A stretch of 30,624 nt of DNA from DASQHW01 sp038209365 (lineage in GTDB: Bacteria; Actinomycetota; Acidimicrobiia; IMCC26256; PALSA-610). Where the stretch lies: positions 1 to 30,624 of the forward strand of contig JBBQXS010000051.1 in the NCBI GenBank assembly GCA_038209365.1, given 5' to 3'. Position numbers and translations under genes: made by a program. Below, in pieces: positions 1-7,516 of the stretch (position 1 is its first letter; every line of letters starts with the position of its first letter). The notes below the pieces were generated by a model. The model was not told the origin of the DNA and did not search any database. It worked only from the letters and a program-made list of their open reading frames with translations.

Positions 1-984
1 CAGATCCGGCCCAACCCCCTTCGCCATCCCCGTGCTGGTTTTGTGACCATCGTTTTGGCCGCCCCGCCCGCCTCCGGCGGGCTGCGCGTCCAAACACCGC
101 GTGCTTCGAATGCCTTGACGATCTGCTCGACGATCTGGTTGTCCGGCGTCTTCCAGGTGAAGATCAGCGGCAACCACCCCACTGCGGCGAGGGCGGTGAT
201 GCGCTCGTTGTCGTACGCGACCGCGCTCGCACCAATGTGAGACGTGCGCCCGTAGTACTCGGAGAAGATCTTCCACACCGGCCACGCGTAATCCGGTCGG
301 TACGTCTTCCCGTCGATGACGACCTCGTGCTGTTGCGCGGGCAGAGGGAGGCCGGTCCGTTTCAACACTTTGAGGACGCGCAGCTCGTCATCGCTCCCGC
401 CCGGGTCGTAGTTGGGATCGCGGGCTGCGAGCGCCGCGCGGATGATCGACATGTGCCGCCCGGGCCCGGAGTCGAGCCGCTCGGCGCAGTCCTTCAATCG
501 CCGGAGCGACGCGACGCCGCGGCGCAGCCCGTCGTCGAGCGCGCGCCCCACCTGCAGCTCGGACATCCGAGTCGTGCAGTCACAAAGCGTGCGTTCGAAG
601 CTCGTGCACGGCACACCCGATCGCTGGGCGATATCGGCTTCCTCGAGCAGCGTCGTGCGGTGGACACCGACGCCGACAAGCCTCGGACGTCGCTCCGTCG
701 GGACGGTGATCTCGTACCGGTCCTCGGGCCAGTACGCGAAGTTCCAGAGTCGAGCTGCCGAGGAGTGCGACGCGAGTGCGCCGTCATCACGGGCCGAGAG
801 CACGGCCGCGAGAAGACCCGCCGACGATTCCGAAGACCTGCGGTCGCCATCGGCCGAGCACCCGTCGTGCGACGAGACCATCGATCTCGTGGTTCGTGAG
901 CCCACCCTTCTGCAGCTGCTTGCGCGTGACGAGCGCGTGCTGCTTGGCGGTGAGATCGGCAACGGCGGTCAGTGCGGCGTCCAT
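1..984 (-). pseudogene. AbiEi/DUF559-type protein, frame-broken and cut by the window edge
   Basis: I read this as one gene in two frames. The first part, from ATG 984, gives an N-terminal winged-helix-like segment (AKQHALVTRKQLQ, then GLTNHEIDGLV) typical of AbiEi-type antitoxins and DUF559 proteins; it hits a TGA at 787-789. From about 810 a second frame stays open to position 1 and encodes the expected middle (LASHSSAARLWNF, VGVHRTTLLEEADIA, SFERTLCD) and a Vsr/PD-(D/E)XK-like end (YRPDYAWPVWKIFSEYYG, DNERITAL, GWLPLIFTW). About eight residues usually present between the VFG and AAVL segments seem to be missing, so a small out-of-frame deletion near 805-818 explains the break better than one slipped base. 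No stop is seen before the edge, and the tail after GVW looks unlike the family. In the family such proteins act as antitoxin or regulator, or have an unproven nuclease-like C-terminus. A sequencing or assembly error remains possible. Confidence 0.72.
52..95. repeat. Long imperfect palindrome (left copy)
   Basis: The arms pair around a central perfect stem GCCCGCC-TCC-GGCGGGC at 66-82 and continue outward to GTTTTGG / CCAAAC, with three mismatches and one bulge. On the minus strand its first 18 bases match the palindrome at 1018-1058 at 17 of 18 positions (GTTTGGACGC, then G instead of T, then CAGCCCG). It lies inside the open reading frame of the broken AbiEi-like gene, which suggests that this gene once ended before or near here. 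Confidence 0.6.
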
Positions 985-1019
985 CGCGGCAACGTACCGA
1001 CGAGGTGTGCCATCTACGT

Positions 1020-1058
1020 TTGGACGCTCAGCCCGGCTGTGGCGGGCTGAGCGTCCAA
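1020..1058. terminator. Perfect 15-bp hairpin after aspS
   Basis: A perfect inverted repeat has 15-base arms at 1020-1034 and 1044-1058 and a 9-base loop. It starts 21 bases past the aspS stop and ends 35 bases before the start codon of the AbiEi-like gene. The stem would be very stable, but no U-tract follows on either strand. It may be an intrinsic-like terminator for aspS, an operator for the downstream gene (AbiEi antitoxins are known to bind inverted repeats at their own promoter), or a copy of a dispersed palindrome, because a related one lies at 52-95. Confidence 0.6.
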
Positions 1059-1079
1059 TCTGTTGGAGCACCGACCGGG

Positions 1080-2819
1080 TCACCGCTCCCGGGTCGCGGC
1101 GAGGCCGAGCTCTTTGAGTTGCTTGGGGTCGAGGGCGCTGGGAGCGTTGGTGAGCGGGTCGGCGCCCGACTGTGTCTTCGGGAACGCGATCACCTCACGG
1201 ATGTTCTCCTCGCCGGCGAGGATCGCGACGAACCGATCGACGCCGACGGCGAAGCCGGCGTGAGGCGGCGCGCCGTAGCGGAACGCGTCGAGCAGGAAAC
1301 CGAAGCGCTCCTGCGCGTCTTCCGGTTCGATGCCGAGCAGCGAGAAGATCCGCTGTTGCACATCCGGCGTGTGGATACGCACGGAGCCCGAGCCGAGCTC
1401 CCACCCGTTCAACACCAAGTCGTAGGCCTGTGACCGCACGGCGAGCGGGTCGCGCTCGAGCAGCGCCATGTCCTCGACGTGCGGCATGGTGAACGGGTGG
1501 TGCGCGGCAATCGCGCGACCGTCCTCGCCGAGACCTTCGAACAACGGGAAGTCCACGACCCACACGAAGCGGAGGCCTTCGGACACCGGGGGCCGGCCCA
1601 GATCCAGCCGGAGCTGCCCGAGCACCGACCTCACCATCGGCCGCTCCCCCGCGACCAACAGCAGCAGGTCCCCTGCTTGGGCGCCCAGCGCGTCCAGGAG
1701 TCCGAGCTGTTCCGTCTCCGACAGGCGTTTGGCGACCGTGCCTTCGATCGCCCCGCCGTCACGCACCCGGAACCACACGAGGCCTGCGGCACCCAACGAT
1801 TTCGCGCGGTCGGTCAACGCGTCGAGCTTCGAGCGCGACATCTCACCCTCACCCCCGACGCGAATCCCCTTGATCGCATCGCTTCCCGCGAACACCTGGA
1901 CGTCGGTCGCCGCGAACACCTCGTCGAGGTCGACGAGCTCCATCCCGAAGCGCACGTCGGGCTTGTCGGAGCCGTAGCGTTCCATTGCCTCGTGCCACGT
2001 CATCCGCGGGATCGTCGCCGGCGCCTCCCCGGGACGCGCCGCCGATGCCGCCGCCAGCACCGCGGCGGACACCGCCTCGAGCACGTCCTCCTGGTCGGCG
2101 AACGTCATCTCGATGTCGAGCTGCATGAACTCGAACTGCCGGTCGGCGCGCAGGTCCTCGTCGCGTAAGCAGCGGGCGATCTGGAAGTACCGATCCATCC
2201 CGCCGACCATCAACAGCTGCTTCATGAGCTGCGGGCTCTGCGGCAGCGCGTAGAACTCACCCGGTCGCAGCCGCGACGGAACGACGAAGTCGCGTGCGCC
2301 CTCGGGCGTGGACGCGATCAGCATCGGGGTCTCGACCTCGACGAACCCCTGGGCGACCATCGCCTCGCGCATCGCGCGGTTGGCCTCGGCCCGCAACCGC
2401 AGATTGCGCTGCATCGGCACGCGGCGCAGATCGAGATACCGGTGCTTCAGGCGGAGCACCTCGTCGACCTCGACCCGATCGTCGAGCGGGAACGGCGGTG
2501 GCTGCGCTTCGCTCAGCACCTCCACGCTCCGGGCCACCACCTCCACCTCGCCCGTCGACATCTCGGGATTCACCGTGCCCGAAGGACGGGGCCGCACGTC
2601 GCCCTTCACGCGCACGACCCATTCACTGCGCAAGCGGTGCGCGACGTCGAGCCCCGCGAGACCGGGGTCGACCACCACCTGCAGGAGACCCGCCGCGTCG
2701 CGCACGTCGAGGAACACCTTGCCGCCATGGTCGCGCCGGTTCGCCACCCATCCGCAGACGACGACGACTTCGTCGATGTCGGCGGCCCGCAGATCGCCGG
2801 CCCGATGCGTGCGCATCAT
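1080..2819 (-). CDS. aspS: Aspartyl-tRNA synthetase, probably non-discriminating (Asp/Asn)
   Basis: Class II synthetase of 579 residues, normal for the bacterial type. It charges tRNA with aspartate in the cytoplasm. The order is an N-terminal OB-fold anticodon-binding domain (about 1-105), the catalytic core with motif 2 (RCLRDEDLRADRQFEF), a bacterial GAD insertion (from about residue 285), then motif 3 (GFAVGVDRFVAIL). The frame is open further upstream, but ATG 2819 fits the family start and its ATGA overlaps the hisS stop, implying translational coupling. ATG 2816 is an alternative. His31 in RRDHGG and a Gly in RPSGTVN match the pattern I know from non-discriminating enzymes such as that of Pseudomonas aeruginosa, where discriminating enzymes have Leu and Lys. 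This predicts that it also makes Asp-tRNA(Asn) for GatCAB amidation, which cannot be confirmed here. Confidence 0.96.
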   Translation of the reverse strand: MMRTHRAGDLRAADIDEVVVVCGWVANRRDHGGKVFLDVRDAAGLLQVVVDPGLAGLDVAHRLRSEWVVRVKGDVRPRPSGTVNPEMSTGEVEVVARSVEVLSEAQPPPFPLDDRVEVDEVLRLKHRYLDLRRVPMQRNLRLRAEANRAMREAMVAQGFVEVETPMLIASTPEGARDFVVPSRLRPGEFYALPQSPQLMKQLLMVGGMDRYFQIARCLRDEDLRADRQFEFMQLDIEMTFADQEDVLEAVSAAVLAAASAARPGEAPATIPRMTWHEAMERYGSDKPDVRFGMELVDLDEVFAATDVQVFAGSDAIKGIRVGGEGEMSRSKLDALTDRAKSLGAAGLVWFRVRDGGAIEGTVAKRLSETEQLGLLDALGAQAGDLLLLVAGERPMVRSVLGQLRLDLGRPPVSEGLRFVWVVDFPLFEGLGEDGRAIAAHHPFTMPHVEDMALLERDPLAVRSQAYDLVLNGWELGSGSVRIHTPDVQQRIFSLLGIEPEDAQERFGFLLDAFRYGAPPHAGFAVGVDRFVAILAGEENIREVIAFPKTQSGADPLTNAPSALDPKQLKELGLAATRER

Positions 2820-4087
2820 TTCGGGGTCTCGTCCTTGCGCGTTCGCAACCAGGCGGCCGCTTCTTCGCGGCGCACCTCCAGCTCGTTGCCGCTCGCCATG
2901 TCCTTCACCTTCACCTGGCCCGCCCCCCATTCCTTCGGGAGGAGCATCACGCTCCACGCCGCGCCCGACTTGTCGGCGGCCGCGAGCTGCCGCTTCAACG
3001 CGCGCCCGCCGTAGGTTCGATCGGCCGACAGTCCCTCCTCGCGCAGCTCGTACAACAACACGCTCGCGTCGATCGTGCCGACGGCATCGACGACGAACAC
3101 GTCGACGCCGGACGCGGGCGCCGTGAACACACCTTCGGCTTCACACGCGAGCAGCAGGCGCTCGATCCCGATGCCGAAACCGAGGGCGGGAGTCGACGGA
3201 CCGCCCATCTCCTCGGCGAGGCCATCGAGGCGGCCGCCGCCGCCGACCGCGTTCTGGGCCGCGTCGAGCGTGTCATGCTGGAACTCGAAGACGGTGCCCG
3301 TGTAGTAGTCGAAGCCGCGCACGAGCCGGGGCGCGATCTCGAACGCGATCCCCAGCGCCTGTAGGCCCTCCTGGACGCGGGCGAAGTGCGCGGCCGACGT
3401 ATCCGTGAGGTACTCACCGATCTGTGGGGCGCGTTCCAGCATTTCCTGCCAGTCCGGCCGCTTCGAGTCCAGGATCCGCAGCGGGTTGGCCTCGGCCCGC
3501 TCCATCTCGCCGCCGATCAGGCCGGCGTGCTCGCGCCAGTAGGCGAGCAGGACGTCCCGGTAGCGCGCCCGGCTCTCGGGGTCGCCCATCGAGTTGCACA
3601 GCAACCGAACGTTCCGTAGCCCGAGATCGCGGTAGAAGTCGTGCGCGAGCGCGATCACCTCGACGTCGACATCGGGATCGTCGACGCCCAGCACCTCGAC
3701 ACCGAGCTGCCAGTGCTGGCGGTACCGGCCGGCTTGCGGTTGCTCCGCGCGGAAGTTCGGGGCGACGTACCACACCTTCCACGGCAGCGATGGCCGGTGC
3801 TGCACGAACGCGCGCACGACCGGCGCCGTGCCTTCGGGCCGCAGCGCGAGACGCCGGCCGCCGCGGTCGACGAAGTCGTACATCTCCTTGCGCACGACGT
3901 CGGTCGACTCCCCGACCCGCGCGAACACGTCGTAGTGCTCGACAATCGGCGTGATCACCAAGCCATAGCCGAACCGGGTTGCCAGCTCGGCGAAACGCGC
4001 GATGAGCCCCGTCCACCGCGCCGACTCGGGCGGCAGCACATCGAGCATGCCCTTCGGCGCGCGCATCATCTCCTTGTCCGCCGGCAT
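2816..4087 (-). CDS. hisS: Histidyl-tRNA synthetase
   Basis: Class II HisRS of 423 residues, the usual bacterial length, charging tRNA(His). Motif 2 is RPEGTAP (83-89), followed by NFRAEQPQAGRYRQ (111-124). The histidine-A loop is VRGFDYYTGTVFEF (256-269), and motif 3 is ALGFGIGIERLLL (301-313). The C-terminal anticodon-binding domain follows, ending in a charged tail. It is the first gene of a hisS-aspS pair: its TGA lies inside the ATGATG at the aspS start. A TAGGAT hexamer ends 7 bases before the ATG, so the transcript may be leaderless. Start ATG 4087 is preferred for that reason; Met7 and Met8 are alternatives. Confidence 0.97.
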   Translation of the reverse strand: MPADKEMMRAPKGMLDVLPPESARWTGLIARFAELATRFGYGLVITPIVEHYDVFARVGESTDVVRKEMYDFVDRGGRRLALRPEGTAPVVRAFVQHRPSLPWKVWYVAPNFRAEQPQAGRYRQHWQLGVEVLGVDDPDVDVEVIALAHDFYRDLGLRNVRLLCNSMGDPESRARYRDVLLAYWREHAGLIGGEMERAEANPLRILDSKRPDWQEMLERAPQIGEYLTDTSAAHFARVQEGLQALGIAFEIAPRLVRGFDYYTGTVFEFQHDTLDAAQNAVGGGGRLDGLAEEMGGPSTPALGFGIGIERLLLACEAEGVFTAPASGVDVFVVDAVGTIDASVLLYELREEGLSADRTYGGRALKRQLAAADKSGAAWSVMLLPKEWGAGQVKVKDMASGNELEVRREEAAAWLRTRKDETPK

Positions 4088-4317
4088 TCCGGCGATCCTA
4101 TTACCGCGTCACGCCGCGCCAACGTGGCAGTGCACGTTCCCGACGAGGGAATATCTCGTCCTGGGTCGCGATCGTGAGCCGGCCGTGCAGCCGGGCGTCG
4201 AGCGTGCCGTTGGGCTCGGCGGCAGCTCCTCGGTGCCGGTGGCCGATGTCGGTCAGACGAGCCCGCTCCAGTCCCCGCCGCAGTTTGCCGATAGCTCCAC
4301 TACCGGAGGTGTCGTCG
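4088..4317. other. 230-base divergent intergenic region, hisS / pilin cassette
   Basis: This is the longest stretch without a gene. It must hold the promoters of hisS (left) and the pilin genes (right). I see the hisS -10 candidate at 4095-4100, a small hairpin (GACGAG at 4142-4147, CTCGTC at 4155-4160, 7-base loop), and the Shine-Dalgarno GGAGG at 4305-4309 for the first pilin gene. No convincing plus-strand -10 box was found. Minus- and plus-strand frames across it show no family resemblance. Confidence 0.6.
4095..4100 (-). promoter_or_regulatory. Candidate -10 box for leaderless hisS mRNA
   Basis: On the minus strand TAGGAT, matching the actinobacterial TANNNT -10 form, ends 7 bases before the hisS ATG. 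TTGGCG lies 16 bases upstream as a possible -35. No Shine-Dalgarno could fit between box and start if transcription begins at the ATG. The same hexamer and spacing occur before ruvC. Confidence 0.5.
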
Positions 4318-5631
4318 GTGAAATGCACGCGCGTTCGCGCTCGCGGTCGTGAGTCAGGATTCACGATCATCGAGCTCTCGGTGGCACTGGGCTTGCTCGC
4401 GGTCGTCGCCGCGTCTCTCGCCGGTGTCTTCTGGTCGGCGGTGCGCACCGCGAGCGTTGCCAACCACCGCACCCAGGCCGCCGCGATCGCGAGCCGCGAG
4501 ATCGAGGGGATGCGTGCCGTGCCGTACGCCTCCGTCGGCTTCTACGGCGACGAGACCGGCTACGCGTCGACGTTCGAGAGCTACACGACGGTGACGCTCG
4601 CGGGCTCGACACCCTCGGGCACCGTGCCCTTGATCCAACCCAAGACTCCCGACCCCTCGGCAGCCGCAGGCTTCGCGCCGGATCCGAACCCGGCCAACGC
4701 CAACCCGATCGTGCAGAGCGGCGTCAAGTACAGCGTCCGGCGGTACGTCGTGTGGGCGGACGCGAAGGACGTTTCGACCACCTACACGAGCGCGTACAAG
4801 CGCCTGACGGTCGTCGCGTCGTGGAGCGACGCCGTGGGCCCGCACAGCGTGCGGCAGGACTCCCTGCTCTATCCGGGAGGACAAGGCCAATACGCCGGGG
4901 GTGCGACCGCGACGACGACTTCGACACCGCCGACGACGATCTCGCCCGTGCCGACGACGCCGGTCCTCGCCGCGCCCGTGGTGCCTGCCGATCCCGCGGG
5001 CCGGACCGAGATCGACTTGACCTGGTCGCAACCCGCCGGCGGCGCAACCATCGTCTCGTACACGGTGCAGTACTCGACGAGCTCGACCTTCCCGGCCGGG
5101 AGCACGAACGCGATCGCCAACCTGCCCGCCACCTCGACGACCTATCCGGTCACGGCGCTGGCTTCGAGCACGACCTATTGGTTCCGCATCGTGGCCAACG
5201 CCGCGACGCAGACGGCAACGTCGAATTCCGTCTCGGCGGCGACGCTTGCGCAGCCTGCACCGGCGTGCACCCTCGGCGCGGTCACGGTCACCGGCGCCAC
5301 ATCGTCGAGCACGACGGGCACCATCTTGAAGAAGCACGGCAACAAGTCGGAGATGTCCGAGAACCTGACGCTCGGTTTCTCGACCACCGGCACATGCACG
5401 CATACCTACAACGTCAAAGCCGTCGACCCGACGGGGGCCACCGACCAGGGCTCGCCGTACATCCTCACCGCGAACGGTTCGGGAAGCTTCAGCGGCAGCG
5501 TGCTCTCGCTCGACCAGCAAGGCTGGTCGGTGGGCGTGCACACGTTCACCATCTGGGACATCACGGCCAACGTGGCGACGACCGCGGTGAAGACGTTCAA
5601 GGTGTGCGCGATCGGGAGTGCGACGTGTTGA
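4318..5631 (+). CDS. Type IV prepilin-like protein with fibronectin type III domain
   Basis: A 437-residue protein. GTG 4318 is chosen because GGAGG (4305-4309) sits 8 bases before it and it leaves a short basic leader of 14 residues ending in Gly. The leader meets GFTIIELSVALGLLAVVAAS: prepilin peptidase cleavage between Gly14 and Phe15, the conserved Glu at mature position 5, then a hydrophobic helix (about 20-39). Next come a globular region, a Thr/Pro linker (about 197-214), a fibronectin type III-like domain (about 214-310; DLTWSQP, SYTVQYS, TYWFRIVA) and a C-terminal region with four Cys that I do not recognise. It is probably a minor pilin or pseudopilin with an adhesive or structural ectodomain. 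It overlaps the next gene by a few bases. No pilus assembly ATPase, platform protein or peptidase is in the window. Confidence 0.85.
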   Translation: MKCTRVRARGRESGFTIIELSVALGLLAVVAASLAGVFWSAVRTASVANHRTQAAAIASREIEGMRAVPYASVGFYGDETGYASTFESYTTVTLAGSTPSGTVPLIQPKTPDPSAAAGFAPDPNPANANPIVQSGVKYSVRRYVVWADAKDVSTTYTSAYKRLTVVASWSDAVGPHSVRQDSLLYPGGQGQYAGGATATTTSTPPTTISPVPTTPVLAAPVVPADPAGRTEIDLTWSQPAGGATIVSYTVQYSTSSTFPAGSTNAIANLPATSTTYPVTALASSTTYWFRIVANAATQTATSNSVSAATLAQPAPACTLGAVTVTGATSSSTTGTILKKHGNKSEMSENLTLGFSTTGTCTHTYNVKAVDPTGATDQGSPYILTANGSGSFSGSVLSLDQQGWSVGVHTFTIWDITANVATTAVKTFKVCAIGSATC

Positions 5632-6278
5632 GCGCTCCCGTCGAGCCCGCCCACTCCGCCGAAGCCGGCTTCACCATCGTCGAAGTCGTGATGTCGACGG
5701 CCATTTTGCTCCTCGTCCTCGCGATGTTCTTCAACACGCTCGTAAGCCTGACCAAGAGCGAGGACCGGGCGCAGCGTCTGGTGAGCAACGAGCAGAGCGT
5801 ACGGTTCGAGCTGGACCAGATCGCGCGCGAGGTGCGGTCCGCGAACCCGCTCACAATCCTGTCCAGCACTGCCGCGTACCCGAACCAGATCGAGATGGTC
5901 CTCGGACCCACCGGGGGCACGCAGTCCGTCGTGCGGTGGACCTATGAGACCGATCCGGCGTCCCCGAACTACGAGAAGCTCGAGCGGCAGCTGATGTCCG
6001 ACGCGTCGTCGGCCGCGACCGTACTCACGACGTCGTGGCATTTGATCCGAGTGCGCAACGTGGAGAGCGCGAAGCCGATCTTCACGTATTACGACGCAGC
6101 CGACCAGGACATGGTCGCGGACGGCAATTACACCGCGAGCGACATCGCGAACTGCGCGATCCGCGTTCGCATCGAGCTGTTCTCCGATTCGATGCCCGGC
6201 CCGCTGCCCTTCACCGAGACGCAGGACGTCGAACTGCGGAACCGTCTTCCCGGAGGTACGGGATGCCCACTGAAGTGA
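5625..6278 (+). CDS. Type IV prepilin-like protein (PilW/PilV-like minor pilin)
   Basis: A 217-residue protein. GGGAG (5614-5618) lies 6 bases before GTG 5625. TTG 5628, whose TTGA overlaps the stop of the previous gene, is nearly as good. The leader of 15 residues ends in Gly before FTIVEVVMSTAILLLVLAMF: cleavage after Gly15, Glu at mature position 5, hydrophobic helix to about residue 37. The rest (EQSVRFELDQIAREVRSA, later NCAIRVRIELFSD) resembles the PilW/PilV/GspJ class of minor pilins, with an N-terminal helix and a beta-rich head. Translational coupling to the prepilin upstream and the PilX-like gene downstream (16-base overlap) indicates one operon and one assembled complex. Confidence 0.83.
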   Translation: MLSAPVEPAHSAEAGFTIVEVVMSTAILLLVLAMFFNTLVSLTKSEDRAQRLVSNEQSVRFELDQIAREVRSANPLTILSSTAAYPNQIEMVLGPTGGTQSVVRWTYETDPASPNYEKLERQLMSDASSAATVLTTSWHLIRVRNVESAKPIFTYYDAADQDMVADGNYTASDIANCAIRVRIELFSDSMPGPLPFTETQDVELRNRLPGGTGCPLK

Positions 6279-7510
6279 GGATGTGCACATCGACCCGACG
6301 TGGTGAGCACGGAAACATGGTGGTCGCAGTCGCCGTCGTGATGGTGCTCGGACTCCTGAGCGCCGCGGTCGTCACCCGCACGCTCGCGGGCATGAAGTCC
6401 ACTCGCCAGGGCCAGGACTTCTCGGCGGCGCTCGCCAATGCCGACGCCGGCCTCAGCGACGCGCTGTTCCGCATCGACCAGCTCGGTACTGCCGCCGCGA
6501 GCACGTTCTGCGTGGGAAGCAACGGCGCGTGCACGCTGACGACCGTGCCCGGCGCGCCCGGGATGCAGTACACCGCGCGCCGCGTCGACGACAACACCTA
6601 CACGGTGATGTCGAAGGGCATCGTGAACGGTCAGCCGCACGCGATCCAGGCCACGGTGAGCCGTACCTACGTGTATCCGTTTGTGATCTTCGGAAAGAGT
6701 GCGATCACGTTCAACGGCAACACCGGCAACTACAACCCGGCGGGCGGCGCCGGTCCGATCGAGACCCTGGACGCGAACAACAACATCGTCCTCACACCCG
6801 CCCCCGACGTCGCAACCAACGGACAGGTCACCTGCAACGGTTCCAGCTCTCCCGCGCACCATCAGGACTACTACAAGGGCGGCGGCACCAGCTGCGCCAA
6901 CGGGTACCTCGTCCCGGGCACGTACGACCCAAAGGATCCGGTGTCGTCGTGCCCGGCCGCGCCGAACATCCCGCCGACCCCGTGCGTTCCGTCGGGCGTG
7001 CAGCCGTGCCCCGCCGTCGGGGGCACACTGCCCGCCAGCCTGCTGCCCGGCGTCTACAAGTGCACACAGGCCGACGCCAGCGGCGGAACGATCTCGTTCC
7101 CGGGCACGTTCACCGTGGGTGCGGGATCAGCGAACAACGGTGCCGTCGAGCTGTTCGTGATGTCGACGAACGGTACCAACCTCAACGTCAGCATCGCGCA
7201 GAGCGACGTGAACCTCAACGGTGACCCGACGAAGCTACGCGTGTACCTCGCCGGCGCGGGGTCCGTGCTCGAAGGGAACGGCTCGCACGCGGGCAGCTTC
7301 ACCGGGATCATGTACGCGCCGAACGCCGATGCGACCAGCAACGCATGCAAGGCCGACTGGCGCGGCTCACTCGTCATCAACACGTTCACGTGCGACGGCG
7401 GCCCGCACCTGCAGGTGCATTACGACAACCGCATCCAATCGATCGTCTCCTCGGCGTGGAGCGTCAGCAACTACACAGAGATCCCGTCGTCGCAGGTGTC
7501 GCTGCCGTAG
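6263..7510 (+). CDS. PilX-like pilus-associated protein
   Basis: A 415-residue protein. ATG 6263 is preceded by GGAGG (6252-6256) at a spacing of 6; it starts inside the last codons of the previous gene. A short N-terminus (STRRGEHGN) precedes a transmembrane helix (MVVAVAVVMVLGLLSAAVV, about 19-37) and an amphipathic continuation with ANADAGLSDALFRID, the pattern of PilX N-terminal proteins, which lack the strict GFxxxE site. The long ectodomain is rich in Gly, Asn, Ser and Thr, contains several Cys and has a repetitive beta character (GGTISFPGTFTVGAG, NVSIAQSDVNLNG), perhaps a beta-helix or a polymer-forming fold; I do not recognise it further. It is the last gene of the cassette, and its stop lies only 6 bases from the stop of the convergent rel gene. 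Confidence 0.75.
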   Translation: MPTEVRMCTSTRRGEHGNMVVAVAVVMVLGLLSAAVVTRTLAGMKSTRQGQDFSAALANADAGLSDALFRIDQLGTAAASTFCVGSNGACTLTTVPGAPGMQYTARRVDDNTYTVMSKGIVNGQPHAIQATVSRTYVYPFVIFGKSAITFNGNTGNYNPAGGAGPIETLDANNNIVLTPAPDVATNGQVTCNGSSSPAHHQDYYKGGGTSCANGYLVPGTYDPKDPVSSCPAAPNIPPTPCVPSGVQPCPAVGGTLPASLLPGVYKCTQADASGGTISFPGTFTVGAGSANNGAVELFVMSTNGTNLNVSIAQSDVNLNGDPTKLRVYLAGAGSVLEGNGSHAGSFTGIMYAPNADATSNACKADWRGSLVINTFTCDGGPHLQVHYDNRIQSIVSSAWSVSNYTEIPSSQVSLP

Positions 7511-7516
7511 AAGGCG

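Noticed and set aside
1..60. A possible tRNA 3' end at the left edge
   Set aside because: No T-loop GTTC motif or acceptor pairing could be found, and the minus frame of the broken gene simply continues through it.
66..82. An intrinsic terminator with U-tract at the left edge
   Set aside because: The stem is strong, but no T-run follows it on either strand, so it is kept only as a palindrome.
4101..4472. A minus-strand frame of 123 codons upstream of hisS
   Set aside because: It overlaps the prepilin N-terminus, has no Shine-Dalgarno or family motif, and would run through the hisS promoter.
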